From JBCCGE01 sp039029455 (GTDB taxonomy: Bacteria > Pseudomonadota > Gammaproteobacteria > Arenicellales > Poriferihabitantaceae), in contig JBCCGE010000124.1 of assembly GCA_039029455.1 (NCBI GenBank), forward strand, positions 1 to 8,246: a stretch of DNA of 8,246 nt. Reading direction: 5' to 3'. Below, in pieces: positions 1 through 6,459 of the stretch. The position numbers and the translations under genes were made by a program. The stretch's first letter is position 1; each line of letters begins with the position of its first letter. Under the pieces are notes generated by a model. The model worked only from the letters and a program-made list of their open reading frames with translations, had not been told where the DNA came from and did no database searches.

Positions 1-205
1 CATCTGGGGTGCAGCACAATGTGGTAAAAAACCGTCAAAACCGGGAGCGGATCCATGCCTGGAACTGCGCGGCGAGTATAATGGTCGAATAGTAACCTAA
101 CGAACAACTTGGTTGACCGGGAACCGCTTCAACAGGCGACAGCCCCGATGCGGCGTCCGATCCTTCCGAGATACTTTAATCTGACAACACAGGCCAAATC
201 TGATC
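1..205. other. upstream region of the beta-oxidation operon
   Basis: No complete gene is visible here. On the minus strand an ATG at position 56 opens a frame that runs off the left edge and reads MDPLPVLTVFYHIVLHP; this could be the start of a divergent gene, but about 18 residues are too few to identify it. On the plus strand a frame open from base 2 stops at 98-100 and resembles nothing I know. The rest is most likely promoter and leader for the thiolase gene. I see no convincing FadR- or PsrA-type operator. Confidence 0.4.
75..82. promoter_or_regulatory. candidate -10 element, possibly read in both directions
   Basis: Bases 77-82 read TATAAT on the plus strand, a perfect sigma-70 -10 hexamer. 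Bases 75-80 read TATACT on the minus strand, five of six matches. No good -35 hexamer lies 16-18 bases upstream on either strand, so the promoter call rests on the -10 alone. Used rightward, it would give the thiolase mRNA a leader of roughly 115 bases. Used leftward, it would lie just upstream of the possible minus-strand start at 56. Confidence 0.35.
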
Positions 206-1522
206 ATGCTTAATGGACGACGCGTTTTTATCGTAGATGGCAGTCGTACTCCTTTCCTCAAAGCCTCTACCCCGGGCCCGTTTGCAGCAGTCGATCTTGC
301 TGTAAGCGCCGGTCAACCCTTACTGGCCAGACAGCCATTCGAGCCTTCGGAATTTGACGAGGTTATCCTTGGCTGTGTAGGACCAAGCGCTGACGAAGCC
401 AATATTGGCCGAATCGCGTCACTGAGACTGGGGTGTGGTAAATCCACACCTGCGTGGACCGTGGCCCGAAATTGTGCGAGTGGTATGCAGGCTCTGGATT
501 CAGCAGCAATAAATATTTCATCCGGGCGTTCAGACCTGGTTTTAGCTGGTGGGACCGAATCAATGAGTCATGCACCGGTGCTGTTCAGCAATGATTTTGT
601 AACCTGGTTGGGCGGGTTTTCCGGCGCGAAGACGCCGGTTGCCAAACTGAAAGCACTTACCCGGATCAAACTAAAGTTCCTTACACCCATTATTGGATTA
701 CTCAAAGGTTTGAGCGATCCCGTTGTAGGTATGTCTATGGGGCAGACAACTGAAAAGATTGCCTTCAACTTCGGCATCACCAAAGAAGCCATGGACGCGT
801 TCGCGATCAGAAGCCATGACCGACTCGCGGCAGCAATAGATGGCGGCATTTTCGATGGTGAGCTGGAAACAATTTACGATGCCAAAGGCAGCGCCTATTC
901 TGAGGACGACGGTCTTCGTCGCGGTTCGACCATGGAAAAGCTCGCCAAGCTGAGACCGGTTTTTGACAAGCCTACCGGTATGGTAACTGCAGGCAACAGT
1001 GCACAGATTACCGACGGCTGCGCCTGGCTTATTCTGGCCAGCGAAGAAGCTCTGGAAAAATATCAACTGACACCCCGAGCCGAAATTGTCGATAGTGAAT
1101 GGGCCGGTCTGGATCCAACCCAGATGGGATTGGGTCCGGTTCACGCCAGCACACCTATTCTGCAACGACAAAATATTGGACTGAAAGATGTTGACTACTG
1201 GGAGATCAATGAAGCGTTCGCCGGTCAGGTACTGGGGTGTCTGGCCGCCTGGGAATCTGCGGACTACTGCAGGAACGAGTTGGGGCTGCAGTCTCCAATG
1301 GGCGAACTTGATCAGGACCGACTGAACCTGCACGGTGGAGGCATCAGCATGGGACATCCTGTAGGCGCCAGCGGTGCACGAATCGTGCTGCATGCCATGC
1401 GTGTTCTTGAAGAAAACAACTGGGACCAGTCCATTGCGACACTGTGTATTGGAGGCGGACAGGGAGGCGCCATGATGATCAAACGAGTGACTGATGGCAA
1501 CACAGGAGCAGATCATGACTGA
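206..1522 (+). CDS. fadI: 3-ketoacyl-CoA thiolase (acetyl-CoA C-acyltransferase), FadI-like
   Basis: This enzyme cleaves 3-ketoacyl-CoA with CoA to release acetyl-CoA, the last step of beta-oxidation, in the cytoplasm. The 438 residues show all thiolase motifs: the nucleophilic cysteine C90 in NCASGMQA, N335 in NEAFAGQ, H384 in GGGISMGHPVGASG and the second catalytic cysteine C414 in CIGGGQGG. A basic, hydrophobic insert at about residues 130-175, before the MSMGQTTEKIA stretch, matches the longer FadI/trifunctional-beta class rather than the FadA class of about 390 residues. The NEAF motif is, however, as in FadA and PhaA; FadI usually has HEAF. The start at 206 gives the usual thiolase N-terminus (VFIVDGSRTPF), but the ribosome site is weak (AGG at 191-193). 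The gene order thiolase first, then the hydratase/dehydrogenase, matches fadIJ. Family assignment is secure; chain-length preference and the exact symbol are inferred. Confidence 0.93.
   Translation: MLNGRRVFIVDGSRTPFLKASTPGPFAAVDLAVSAGQPLLARQPFEPSEFDEVILGCVGPSADEANIGRIASLRLGCGKSTPAWTVARNCASGMQALDSAAINISSGRSDLVLAGGTESMSHAPVLFSNDFVTWLGGFSGAKTPVAKLKALTRIKLKFLTPIIGLLKGLSDPVVGMSMGQTTEKIAFNFGITKEAMDAFAIRSHDRLAAAIDGGIFDGELETIYDAKGSAYSEDDGLRRGSTMEKLAKLRPVFDKPTGMVTAGNSAQITDGCAWLILASEEALEKYQLTPRAEIVDSEWAGLDPTQMGLGPVHASTPILQRQNIGLKDVDYWEINEAFAGQVLGCLAAWESADYCRNELGLQSPMGELDQDRLNLHGGGISMGHPVGASGARIVLHAMRVLEENNWDQSIATLCIGGGQGGAMMIKRVTDGNTGADHD
1504..1508 (+). promoter_or_regulatory. Shine-Dalgarno site that fixes the fadJ start
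   Basis: AGGAG ends 6 bases before the ATG at 1515, an ideal spacing. An in-frame ATG at 1494 would add only seven residues and has no comparable site, so 1515 is preferred. The site lies inside the end of the thiolase gene, so translation of the two genes is probably coupled. Confidence 0.75.
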
Positions 1523-3572
1523 TTTACAACACTGGCGAATCGCCGTAGAAGATGGTCTGGGCGTGCTTACGCTGGATAAAAAAGACAGTGCGCAAAACGT
1601 GCTGTCATCCGAGGTGATGTCCGAACTGAACCTGGCCCTCGATCAACTGGACACGGGTTCTATCAGAGGACTGGTGATCGAATCCGCAAAAGGTGGTGGA
1701 TTTATCGCTGGTGCGGACGTCAGTGAATTCGAAACCGTAGATTCACCCGCAGAAGCCAAAACACTGGTAACGGCGGCGCACAACGTGCTGAATCGACTGG
1801 AGTCTATGGGTGTGCCCAGCGTTGCAAAAATCAACGGTCACTGCCTCGGCGGCGGTCTGGAACTGGCTCTGGCTTGCACCTACCGAGTCGTCTGTGATGA
1901 CCCGTCCGTTCGTCTGGGTTTGCCAGAAGTCATGCTGGGTATTCACCCGGGATTCGGCGGCACCGTGCGTTTAACTGAGACCATTGGCGTACCTGCCGCA
2001 ATGGATTTGATGCTTTCGGGTCGCACGGTCATTCCGAAAATCGCAAAACGTATGGGGATTGTTGACCTCGCGGTTCCGGAACGGCAGTTGTCCAGAGCCG
2101 TGGATTTTGTCCTGAATAAAAAGAGTGCGAAACGGTCAGCAGGAGGCTGGAAGAAAGCGCTCAACGTCGGACCTGTTCGCATCGCCATGGCTAAATTTCT
2201 GCAACGCCAGGTTGCCGCTAAGGCCGACCCAAACCACTACCCTGCGCCCTATCAGATCATCGAATTGTGGCAAAAACACGGCGGTGACAGAAAGGCGATG
2301 CTGGAAGCCGAAATCGAATCGGTTTGTAAACTTGTTGCTACTCCGACTTCACGCAATCTGGTTAAAGTGTTCTTCCTGCAGGAAGAGCTGAAGAAACTGG
2401 GCAAAGCCGACGGCGCGGAAAAGCGCGAATTCGAGCGCGTGCATGTGATCGGCGCCGGCGTAATGGGTGGCGACATCGCATCGTGGTGCGCACTACGCGG
2501 TATGACGGTCACGATTCACGATCGAAGTGCCGAAGCCCTGGCCAGAGCGCGCAAACGTGCCCATCAGCTTTTCACACGAAAACTTCGCGACAAACGCCTC
2601 GTCCAGCGTGCTATGGACCGGTTCCAACCCGATCTGAAGAATGCGGGTGCGCAACGAGCTGATGTGATTATTGAAGCTATTTTTGAAAATGCCGAAGCTA
2701 AAATCAGTGTGTTTTCAGAAATGCAGAAAGTGGCTAAGCCCGACGCCATTCTGGCAACCAACACCTCAAGCATTCCGCTGGAAACATTGTGTAACGCGCT
2801 CAGCAAACCCGGGCGATTGGTCGGCCTGCATTTTTTCAACCCGGTTGCGAAAATGCAGCTGGTCGAAATCGTCAAAGGTGAGAAAACGTACGCCAAGGTG
2901 GCCAAAGCAGCCTCCCAGTTCGCGGGACAAATCAGTCGGCTGCCGGTACCGGTAAAGAGCAGCCCCGGGTTTCTTGTAAATCGAATACTCATGCCCTATC
3001 TGCTCGAAGCCGTAGAATTGTACAAGGAGGGAGTCCCGGGCCCCGCAATTGACAAAGTAGCCACTCGCTTCGGCATGCCAATGGGTCCGATAACACTGGC
3101 AGATACGGTTGGACTCGACATCTGTCTGCACGTTGCCGAAAACCTGACCCAAAGCTACGGCGGTGAAGTTCCTAAGCTGCTTGAAGACAAAGTCAGTGCC
3201 GGCAAACTGGGAAAAAAATCAGGGGAGGGTTTCTATACCTGGGGTAAAAAAGGTGCCGACAATAGCGGTAAAGGTGGTTCAGGAAGCGTGCCGAACGATA
3301 CCGAAGATCGAATGATCTTCCGCTATCTGAATGAAACTGTTGCATGCCTGCACGAGGGCATTGTGGACAATGCCAGGCACATTGACGGCGGTCTTATTTT
3401 TGGCACGGGTTTCGCACCGTTTCGCGGTGGGCCGATCAGCTATATCGTGGAAAAGGGACAGGCGACGATGCTGGAAAGGCTGGAGACATTGCACGAAAAA
3501 TACGGCGATCGCTTCAAACCCTCAGACGGCTGGAAGAGTCTGGATCTTGCCGATTTGTTGCAGTCAAAGTAA
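1515..3572 (+). CDS. fadJ: enoyl-CoA hydratase / 3-hydroxyacyl-CoA dehydrogenase fusion, FadJ-like
   Basis: This bifunctional enzyme hydrates trans-2-enoyl-CoA and oxidises the resulting L-3-hydroxyacyl-CoA with NAD, passing 3-ketoacyl-CoA to the thiolase encoded just upstream. In the 685-residue form the crotonase domain spans about 1-190. It has the oxyanion-hole segment GGGFIAGADVSEF and both catalytic glutamates, E116 in LGGGLELAL and E138 in GLPEVMLGIHPGFGG. The Rossmann domain starts near 307 with HVIGAGVMGGDIA. The dehydrogenase residues H439 (HFFNP) and E451 (VEIVKG) are present. The C-terminal helical domains follow, with SSPGFLVNRILMPYL, GMPMGPITLADTVGLD and GTGFAPFRGGP. It is slightly shorter than E. 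coli FadJ and FadB (about 715-730). It overlaps the thiolase gene by 8 bases (1515-1522). Function is near certain; FadJ rather than FadB is inferred from gene order and the FadI-like partner. Confidence 0.95.
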   Translation: MTDLQHWRIAVEDGLGVLTLDKKDSAQNVLSSEVMSELNLALDQLDTGSIRGLVIESAKGGGFIAGADVSEFETVDSPAEAKTLVTAAHNVLNRLESMGVPSVAKINGHCLGGGLELALACTYRVVCDDPSVRLGLPEVMLGIHPGFGGTVRLTETIGVPAAMDLMLSGRTVIPKIAKRMGIVDLAVPERQLSRAVDFVLNKKSAKRSAGGWKKALNVGPVRIAMAKFLQRQVAAKADPNHYPAPYQIIELWQKHGGDRKAMLEAEIESVCKLVATPTSRNLVKVFFLQEELKKLGKADGAEKREFERVHVIGAGVMGGDIASWCALRGMTVTIHDRSAEALARARKRAHQLFTRKLRDKRLVQRAMDRFQPDLKNAGAQRADVIIEAIFENAEAKISVFSEMQKVAKPDAILATNTSSIPLETLCNALSKPGRLVGLHFFNPVAKMQLVEIVKGEKTYAKVAKAASQFAGQISRLPVPVKSSPGFLVNRILMPYLLEAVELYKEGVPGPAIDKVATRFGMPMGPITLADTVGLDICLHVAENLTQSYGGEVPKLLEDKVSAGKLGKKSGEGFYTWGKKGADNSGKGGSGSVPNDTEDRMIFRYLNETVACLHEGIVDNARHIDGGLIFGTGFAPFRGGPISYIVEKGQATMLERLETLHEKYGDRFKPSDGWKSLDLADLLQSK

Positions 3573-3573
3573 T

Positions 3574-3604
3574 TGACTCCGACCTCAGATCTGCAATGGG
3601 GTCA
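3574..3604 (+). promoter_or_regulatory. candidate hairpin between fadJ and the downstream gene
   Basis: TGACTCC at 3574-3580 can pair with GGGGTCA at 3598-3604: seven pairs, one of them a G-U. The loop holds the palindrome CAGATCTG (3586-3593). No T-run follows, so it does not look like a terminator. It would cover the annotated ATG at 3596-3598 of the next gene, so it could tune that gene's translation. Confidence 0.25.
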
Positions 3605-4108
3605 GTGAAACAGTCGGATCAAGAGGAGATCAGTCTGACCGTCGCGCTGAAGTGGCGCGACGACGTTGTTATTGCGACCGATTCAACCCTTGGACACGCC
3701 AGACGTCATATTCAAATCTACAGCTACGACCTCGAACCTGAGATTCTCGATCGGCAGGCGGTACTCGATCAACTGCTGCAGTTTTGCAGGCTCAGCCGAG
3801 ACAATCTGGTTCAGATTCTGGTTCGCGATGGGAAGAAAGCCGCGCAGAGCGGTAATCGTATTATCGAACTCGGTCGACGACTCAGTCCTCAGATTCAGTT
3901 CCGTAAACCCAGCCCGCATAAAAAACAGATCGATGGCAGTTTTGTGCTTGCGGATGATGAGGCATATCTCGCCCGCCCAAGACGAGATCGCTACTTTGGA
4001 ACCGCCGATTTAAATGCGCCCGCCAAAGTAGCAGAATTGCGCTCGTACTTTGAAGACCACTGGCAGTTTGCGGAAGAAGAGCTCGAGATGCGGCAACTGC
4101 ACATCTGA
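3596..4108 (+). CDS. uncharacterised DUF7931-like protein
   Basis: This is a 170-residue soluble protein with no signal peptide or membrane segment. From about residue 24 it resembles a family I recall as DUF7931, found in pseudomonads alone or attached to GNAT acetyltransferases. Matching features are the core HIQIYSYDLEPEILD, the segment VQILVRDGKKAAQSGNRIIEL, the segment SFVLADDEAYLARP, and the C-terminal ending EMRQLHI. The alternating strands and the LVRD/LADD segments hint at a phospholipase-D-like fold, but no HKD catalytic motif is visible and no activity can be assigned. The stop of fadJ lies 23 bases upstream, so it is probably the third gene of that operon. The start is uncertain: ATG 3596 has no good ribosome site, GTG 3605 is also in frame, and the only strong site (3621-3628) points to an in-frame CTG at 3635. 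All choices keep the conserved core. Confidence 0.75.
   Translation: MGSVKQSDQEEISLTVALKWRDDVVIATDSTLGHARRHIQIYSYDLEPEILDRQAVLDQLLQFCRLSRDNLVQILVRDGKKAAQSGNRIIELGRRLSPQIQFRKPSPHKKQIDGSFVLADDEAYLARPRRDRYFGTADLNAPAKVAELRSYFEDHWQFAEEELEMRQLHI
3621..3628 (+). promoter_or_regulatory. strong Shine-Dalgarno-like sequence inside the DUF7931-like frame
   Basis: AAGAGGAG lies 6 bases before an in-frame CTG (3635-3637, codon 14 counting from ATG 3596). It is a better ribosome site than anything upstream of the ATG. Either translation starts at CTG, which is rare in bacteria, or the purine run is a chance effect of the codons for Gln-Glu-Glu. Confidence 0.3.
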
Positions 4109-4124
4109 ATATTATTGTGTTCGC

Positions 4125-4154
4125 ATGTTGAGAACGGGCGGCGACGTTCAACAT
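4125..4154. terminator. candidate bidirectional hairpin between convergent genes
   Basis: ATGTTGA at 4125-4131 pairs with TCAACAT at 4148-4154. After a two-base bulge, ACG at 4134-4136 pairs with CGT at 4145-4147, leaving an 8-base loop. It sits in the 70-base gap between the ends of two convergent genes, where a shared terminator would be expected. Neither side has a clear T-run, so intrinsic termination is uncertain. A smaller stem (TTGG 4157-4160 with CCAA 4165-4168) follows at once. Confidence 0.35.
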
Positions 4155-4178
4155 TGTTGGTCAACCAATCGTATTGCC

Positions 4179-4967
4179 TCAACGCGAGACGTCTCTCCCC
4201 CAAAAGAGCTTACGTACATGTTCGCTGTTTACCTGATCGGGTGTTTCGCTATAGCAGAGAACCGGCACCAGTCTCGGCGTCTCCCCCGATACGCGAGTCA
4301 CTCGGTGAATGGTTTCCCGCCCTCCAAAAATAAGCAGCGTACCGGGTGAAAAGCCGAGTTGAACAACCTTGCTGCGGTCTCCATCCAGAACGTCTCTGAC
4401 AATTTCAGATTCGGCGTCCAGTCCGCGAATCTTTGGCACATACTCAAAATCCCCTCCGCGCTCCGGGGACTGAAGCATCAGTGTCACGGTAAACTCGGAT
4501 TCATCAAAATGCCATCCGTGCAGCCCGCCCTCAGTGAACACATTAATCGAACACGCGCCAAGCGGATCCGCGAATCGATGAAACTCGTTTTTGCCAAGCA
4601 CATGCCCGATAAAATGCATCAACGGATCCCATTGATAAAGCGCAACCAGTAATCCATTGACCGGTAAATCATCATAGGCAACAGAACCGACTACTGTTCG
4701 TTCCATTTGGTTTCTTGCTGCGTTCGAAGAATCCTGATCGTTAGGTGACTCGTCAGTGAGGTAAGCATTGTGACTGCTGCGACAAAAATACGCTTTGTCA
4801 GCCACCGTTCGTGCCTCAGCGACCAGTCGGTCGAGTGCAACCTGTTGGACGAATCCCTGCAGCTCACAAAGTCCACTCTGCAAAAACTCTTCGCGACAAC
4901 GGTTAGCGAAGTGCAGTCCTTCGTCCGAAGACAGGTCTGCAATAGGGTATCTCGCCAGATCGATCAT
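4179..4967 (-). CDS. Fe(II)/2-oxoglutarate-dependent dioxygenase
   Basis: Enzymes of this superfamily couple decarboxylation of 2-oxoglutarate to oxidation of a substrate, most often a hydroxylation; this one is probably cytoplasmic. In the 262-residue form the iron ligands of the double-stranded beta-helix are visible: H153 and D155 in GWHFDESEFTVTLMLQ and the distal H221 in GGRETIHRVTRV. R232 in ETPRLVPVLCY is the likely 2-oxoglutarate carboxylate anchor. The segment LMLQSPERGGDFEYVPKIR between them is typical of the fold. The substrate is unknown. The intact HxD triad argues for hydroxylation over halogenation. I chose ATG 4967 because MIDLARYPIADL followed by a CREEF-type helix looks like a natural family start; a GTG at 5006 would add 13 asparagine-rich residues. 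Neither start has a good ribosome site. It is the last gene of the minus-strand operon, 52 bases after the tautomerase gene. Confidence 0.85.
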   Translation of the reverse strand: MIDLARYPIADLSSDEGLHFANRCREEFLQSGLCELQGFVQQVALDRLVAEARTVADKAYFCRSSHNAYLTDESPNDQDSSNAARNQMERTVVGSVAYDDLPVNGLLVALYQWDPLMHFIGHVLGKNEFHRFADPLGACSINVFTEGGLHGWHFDESEFTVTLMLQSPERGGDFEYVPKIRGLDAESEIVRDVLDGDRSKVVQLGFSPGTLLIFGGRETIHRVTRVSGETPRLVPVLCYSETPDQVNSEHVRKLFWGRDVSR

Positions 4968-5019
4968 GCTCGACGGATTTACGGAATTGTTGTTGTATAA
5001 AACCACTGGACTGGAACTG

Positions 5020-5403
5020 TTAAGGTTGTTTTGTCAATGTGCCTACCGGGTATTTGTGGTAGTCGGCAAGTTGAATATCCCGGATCTCTACGGTGATCTG
5101 AACACTGTGTGATTGCAGACTGGAATCAAATGCTCGCTTCAGTACATGCAGACACTGCTCACCGATTCTGGATTTGACATCTTCCGAGCGGCCTCCAACG
5201 AAACGAATATCCAGATGCACGAACGCCTCATTATCGCCTCCATCGGCGATGAAAAAGCTTTCAGCCACGTAGCGTCGTGCCTTGCAGTTTTCTTTGTTGA
5301 TTTTTCCAACGTCGTGCAACACGGAATGCAGATCAGCGAACAGTGCGCTGTCGTCCACATCAGACCCTATGTTGGCGGTGTGTTCCAGGCGGAGATGAGG
5401 CAT
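5020..5403 (-). CDS. 5-carboxymethyl-2-hydroxymuconate delta-isomerase (CHMI) family tautomerase
   Basis: The family enzyme HpaF isomerises 5-carboxymethyl-2-hydroxymuconate in the homoprotocatechuate meta-cleavage pathway, using an N-terminal proline as general base. This 127-residue protein has the family's usual length. It begins MPHLRLEHTANI, so Pro2 becomes the catalytic Pro1 once Met is removed. It aligns without gaps through the middle to what I recall of E. coli HpaF: FIADGGDNEAFVHLDIRFVGGRS, with R72 (Arg71 in Pro1 numbering) in the GRS motif, then EIRDIQLADYHKYPVGTL at the C-terminus. It sits 14 bases after the LysR stop and 52 bases before the 2OG oxygenase start, so the three genes are probably one transcript. 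No other hpa genes are in view, so the true substrate may be another unsaturated oxo or hydroxy acid. Family assignment is firm; hpaF function is not shown. Confidence 0.85.
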   Translation of the reverse strand: MPHLRLEHTANIGSDVDDSALFADLHSVLHDVGKINKENCKARRYVAESFFIADGGDNEAFVHLDIRFVGGRSEDVKSRIGEQCLHVLKRAFDSSLQSHSVQITVEIRDIQLADYHKYPVGTLTKQP

Positions 5404-5417
5404 CGTTATCTAAATGT

Positions 5418-6326
5418 TCAGCTGTCCGTATTCTGAAACGATCTTCGCAACCACTCAAGCAATTCGTTCAGGTCGTTTTGCCGTTTAGCTGAAGCCCGCG
5501 CATTCAATGCTTTATTTTTCAGTAGGTAAAAACTGGAACCGGTGACCCATTCATGCGGGGTGAGCTGCACAAGATCACCTTCAGCGAGATGTCTGTCAAT
5601 CATCCCGCGCCATCCCAGAGCCACACCCTGGTTGTCGAGCACAGCCTGAATAACCATTGGATAATTATTGATCTGGATCCTTTTGTAGTTCTCGGCTGCA
5701 TCTAATCCAACGTGATCCAGCCAATCCGGCCATTGAATCCACTCCTCCGGTGTTTCGCACCAGAGCTGGGTACCCCGAACCAGCTCGTCGTCCGATCTGA
5801 CTTTGAAACTATCTCTGTACATACGACTGCAGATCGCAACAATTTTTTCGGCAAACAAAGGTTCCGCTGCGGGCACTTTCGGTCGCCGTCTGCAATAAAA
5901 AACGGCCAGGTCATATTCCAGGTCATCCAGCGCTGCAATGTCGTCCCTGGCAATCAGTTTGAGTTCGCGATCACCCAGAAGCGCAGAAATCTCGGTCATT
6001 CTGGGCATAAGACACAGAGATGCAAAAGCATTTGAGGTCACCATCGTAAGCGGCCTCTTTTCAAATCTGTGCACCAGTTCATTGGTAGACTCAGACAATC
6101 GCTGTAACGTGGTGCTCACTGTACTTGCATAGCGCTCACCCTCTGTTGTGAGAAGTATTTGGCGACCGTCGCGATGAAACAGCGGAAAACCCAAAAACCC
6201 TTCAAGCTGCGCTATCTGTCGACTGATCGCACCCTGACTGACATGCAGCTCTCCAGCGGCAGCAGTAAAACTGCCCAGCCGCACAGCAGCTTCAAAGGCG
6301 ATAAGCGGTTTCAGGGGAGGCAGCAT
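5418..6326 (-). CDS. LysR-type transcriptional regulator, GcvA-like
   Basis: This DNA-binding regulator of 302 residues has the normal LysR length. The N-terminal winged helix-turn-helix is at about residues 5-63, with the recognition region GSFTAAAGELHVSQGAISRQIAQLEGFLG and the wing PLFHRDGRQILLTTEGERY. The effector-binding domain follows from about residue 90, including the late segment MVIQAVLDNQGVALGWRGMIDRHLAEGDLVQL, which is typical of the GcvA branch. It is the first gene of the minus-strand operon and is divergent from the Rieske oxygenase gene across a gap containing T-N11-A dyads. It most likely activates the Rieske gene in response to a pathway intermediate and may repress or activate its own operon. 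The effector is unknown. The start at 6326 gives the standard family N-terminus (PLKPLIAFEAAVRLGSF); its ribosome site is weak. Confidence 0.93.
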   Translation of the reverse strand: MLPPLKPLIAFEAAVRLGSFTAAAGELHVSQGAISRQIAQLEGFLGFPLFHRDGRQILLTTEGERYASTVSTTLQRLSESTNELVHRFEKRPLTMVTSNAFASLCLMPRMTEISALLGDRELKLIARDDIAALDDLEYDLAVFYCRRRPKVPAAEPLFAEKIVAICSRMYRDSFKVRSDDELVRGTQLWCETPEEWIQWPDWLDHVGLDAAENYKRIQINNYPMVIQAVLDNQGVALGWRGMIDRHLAEGDLVQLTPHEWVTGSSFYLLKNKALNARASAKRQNDLNELLEWLRRSFQNTDS

Positions 6327-6365
6327 GAACTATTTAGTCGATACGGTTAGCAGCCCTAGTTTATC

Positions 6366-6382
6366 CATGATTTTTTCTCATG
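6366..6382. promoter_or_regulatory. candidate LysR recognition-binding site
   Basis: CATGA and TCATG flank TTTTTTC in perfect dyad symmetry, with the signature T-N11-A (T6368 to A6380). The centre at 6374 lies about 65 bases before the inferred start of Rieske transcription, the usual place for the high-affinity LysR-family site. The match to the adjacent regulator is inferred. Confidence 0.5.
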
Positions 6383-6388
6383 CATAGG

Positions 6389-6413
6389 TGCAAAAATTTG
6401 CATTGATCAAATT
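6389..6413. promoter_or_regulatory. candidate LysR activation site, overlapping dyads
   Basis: AATTTG at 6395-6400 and CAAATT at 6408-6413 form a dyad centred on 6404 with T-N11-A at T6398 and A6410. This is 30 bases, about three helical turns, from the upstream dyad. A second inverted repeat, TGCAAA/TTTGCA at 6389-6402, overlaps it, and TTGATCAA at 6403-6410 is itself a perfect palindrome. The site covers the candidate -35 hexamer, as LysR activation sites typically do. Confidence 0.5.
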
Positions 6414-6432
6414 CGTCGTAGACCGATATAGT
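6403..6432 (+). promoter_or_regulatory. sigma-70-like promoter of the Rieske gene
   Basis: TTGATC (6403-6408, four of six consensus bases) is followed after 18 bases by TATAGT (6427-6432, five of six). Transcription would start near 6439, giving a leader of about 20 bases to the ATG at 6460. The weak -35 and the overlap with a LysR-type dyad fit an activator-dependent promoter. Confidence 0.5.
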
Positions 6433-6459
6433 TCACTCAGAAATTGCCTTGAGCCCACT

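Noticed and set aside
1..100. Plus-strand frame from base 2 to a stop at 98-100 as the tail of an upstream gene
   Set aside because: The 32 residues match nothing I recognise and overlap the best promoter element, so coding use cannot be supported.
109..118. TTGGTTGACC repeated on the minus strand at 4159-4168 as a shared operator
   Set aside because: A 10-base match is expected many times by chance in a window of this size, and the second copy lies between converging gene ends rather than at a promoter.
698..1516. Long open frame on the minus strand opposite the thiolase gene
   Set aside because: It lies wholly within the antisense of a clear thiolase, has no recognisable motifs and is explained by codon composition of the true gene.
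2564..3152. Two minus-strand open frames opposite the fadJ-like gene
   Set aside because: No domain or motif is visible, the amino-acid composition is odd, and the sense frame is fully accounted for by conserved dehydrogenase motifs.
4359..4652. Plus-strand open frame opposite the 2OG oxygenase
   Set aside because: It overlaps the iron-binding core of the oxygenase in antisense and has no family features of its own.
6388..6459. N-terminal extension of the Rieske protein from GTG 6388
   Set aside because: The extension lies over the LysR-type dyads and the promoter; the predicted transcript starts near 6439, after this codon, and ATG 6460 gives a normal family length.
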